Below are positions 62,484 to 64,000 of a stretch of 64,000 bases of DNA, piece after piece. The stretch's first letter is position 1. Every line of letters starts with the position of its first letter. The stretch comes from Sanderia malayensis. Taxonomy: Eukaryota; Cnidaria; Scyphozoa; Semaeostomeae; Pelagiidae. The notes beneath the pieces are model-generated. The model worked only from the letters and a program-made list of their open reading frames with translations. It did no database searches and was not told the origin of the DNA. A program made the translations under genes and the position numbers. Location of the stretch: NCBI GenBank assembly GCA_013076295.1, contig RQOL01000519.1:1984001-2048000 (forward strand), given 5' to 3'.

Positions 62484-63242
62484 TTAATAACGCGACCTCT
62501 GGAGGGTTTCAAAAATGTATCTATTGATTTTTAAAATGTTATTAATACCATGGAATACTCCCCCGTTACTGAGCATGCCAATTAATGTAAAACGTTGAAG
62601 TCTTGCCAAAAAAAGCCGTCAGAAAGTTTTTGTATAGAACTAGGAATGTTAGACGGTTTTAAATAATATGAATTTGATTAGAAGACTCGAGTTTCCAAAG
62701 ATTCGAGACACGATTTTACAAATGATATCTCGCATATTTTTTACCAACTAAAGTACTTAATCATATCACTGGTCACCAGCGCAAGCGTGAATCTACTTGG
62801 CTGTGTTCCTGTGCTTGTATAATGACAGCTTCTTGCTTTTAATTCATGATTTATAATACTGATATGACTGACTAGCAAGGCAAGAAATTATAAAATAAAA
62901 GAATTGCTTTCAAATTTGCGCCACAGGTGATGACGACCTCGTTTTCAGTTTCAAAGCGAAACTGGCCCACCTTGGTGGGATAAAATGCCCATGTGAATGC
63001 AAATGAACAGGCCCTTAACGTAGTCTAGTATCAAGCAGATTTTTTTGTCAAAATGTCAAAATGGGCATCAAGGAATTTCAATGACAAATTTTTTTGGCAG
63101 AAAAATGCTCCAAATTTCATATATTTTTACAGTGAAAGCGTGATTTAAACTTTGCTGTATTGCACTGCAACATAGAATGGGAATAAATAGGTAGAACATG
63201 GGAATTGTTGCAATTGCAACATGATAAGCATGGTCGAAATAG

Positions 63243-63433
63243 TACAGTGGAATCTCGCTATAACGAACCCCGTTTATAACGAACTTCCCGCTATTACGAA
63301 CTAAAACTCCGGTCCCTTGGATTCTGGGAAGTAGTTCTTCATAAGAAAATGTCCCTTCTGTATAACGAACTCCCGCTATTGCGAACTATTTTCTCGGTCC
63401 CTACAGAGTTCGTTATAGCGGGATTCCACTGTA
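63243..63433. repeat. Pogo-like MITE (TIR CAGTGGAATC), TA flanked
   Basis: CAGTGGAATCTCGCTATAAC at 63245 is inverted at the right end (gttatagcgggattccactg, ending 63431), with TA on both sides. Internal copies of ctataacgaac occur. Length 187 bp, no transposase. Confidence 0.8.
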
Positions 63434-63489
63434 TATGGTTCGACTATTTGCAACTTAGATTTTTTTTAGTTGCAAATAGTCGAACCATA
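63434..63489. repeat. Perfect 22-bp inverted repeat with 12-nt loop
   Basis: Arms tatggttcgactatttgcaa(ct) at 63434-63455 and the exact reverse complement at 63468-63489, with a T-rich loop. It lies directly against the MITE's right TA. Confidence 0.9.
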
Positions 63490-63885
63490 GATTTATTACA
63501 TTTATTTCATTGCGAACTGACCCCAGCGCTCGGTAAGGGTTCCAAGGAGGTTTTCTAAGGGTTTCAAGGAGGTCGATATCCGGTGCTTTTAGAACGACTA
63601 TAACTTTTGAACCAGTTGTCCTAGAGAGCACCAGAGAACTATCACCAGCGTTAAGATACATGCTCTTTAATCTGCAGGTATGGTTAGAGACTTTGAATTC
63701 TCTTTTATTTTTTTAGATATTCCTACTATTGATACTACTGCAAAAGTACATGTACTTGATTGATCAGGTATTTACCGTATGGTGGCTCTTCTGTAACTCT
63801 AACATACATCAATATGCAATTTGTCCTTAATTAACAAACCACAATGTTATCTGATTCACGTCTACCATTCATTTCTTTGTCGCAG

Positions 63886-63984
63886 AAAACAGCCATACCA
63901 ATATTGAATATTCAATTTCATCGGAGTGGCTGTCAATGTTGGTCTCAATGCTCTCTTTGCGCTCCACGTCATACCTGGTCCAAG
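63886..63984 (+). CDS. Possible internal exon of a gene beyond the window
   Basis: A strong acceptor (tttctttgtcgcag) and a donor (CAAG|GTAAAT) bracket 99 nt that is open in two frames. No protein family is recognised in either, so this is a splice-signal-only call. Confidence 0.22.
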
Positions 63985-64000
63985 GTAAATCAATCACAAT

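Larger units (their letters stand above)
62082..63885. other. Intergenic region right of PAN/EGF gene
   Basis: Promoter side of the PAN/EGF gene, then a pogo-like MITE and a perfect palindrome at 63.2-63.5 kb. No gene supported. Confidence 0.5.

Noticed and set aside
1..64000. CRISPR arrays, bacterial operons, tRNA or rRNA genes
   Set aside because: None seen; the window is eukaryotic with spliced genes, and no cloverleaf or rRNA-like stretch was recognised by eye.

Overview
The window is eukaryotic genomic DNA: AT-rich, with short GT-AG introns and no operons. The gene set (RNase H1, RAB23, eIF2-alpha, a 29-ankyrin TRPN/NOMPC channel, a TCF24-type bHLH factor and a secreted PAN-EGF protein), together with an intact BEL/Pao retrotransposon, points to a non-vertebrate metazoan. 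A cnidarian, perhaps an anthozoan, is my best guess, but this rests on gene content only.

Layout. 1-464 (-): 5' end of an RNase H1 gene. 1830-4889 (-): complete seven-exon RAB23, 248 aa. 6591-7343 (+): single-exon ankyrin protein with a PP1-docking-like KVSF and a DSGxxS degron-like motif. 8044-10244 (-): complete six-exon eIF2-alpha, 316 aa. 10931-24382 (-): a full TRPN mechanosensory-type channel in 31 exons, 1666 aa, with an alternative first exon at 26102-26656. Four further exon-like blocks (ATG to in-frame splice donor, all phase 0) lie upstream at 29.5, 32, 35.3 and 36.9 kb. 42500-48264 (-): BEL/Pao element with apparently identical 211-bp LTRs and an uninterrupted 1725-codon Gag-Pol. 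51455-54402 (+): two-exon TCF24-like bHLH gene. 57539-58231 (+): second single-exon ankyrin protein. 60049-62081 (-): four-exon secreted PAN/EGF protein, 361 aa. The right end may hold one exon of a further + strand gene.

Intergenic DNA and introns carry pogo-like and other TA-flanked MITEs, a SINE-like family with 14-16 bp target-site duplications (one copy in an eIF2-alpha intron, one in a TRPN intron), a diverged ~220-bp dispersed repeat, several minisatellites and trinucleotide runs.

The genes do not form an obvious pathway; they are ordinary metazoan neighbours. The most distinctive locus is TRPN. Nearly every ankyrin repeat is its own phase-0 exon, and two separate first exons encode paralogous versions of the conserved segment that precedes the ankyrin spring. 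Exon boundaries were set by hand from GT-AG signals, reading-frame closure and family similarity. No transcript or database search was available.
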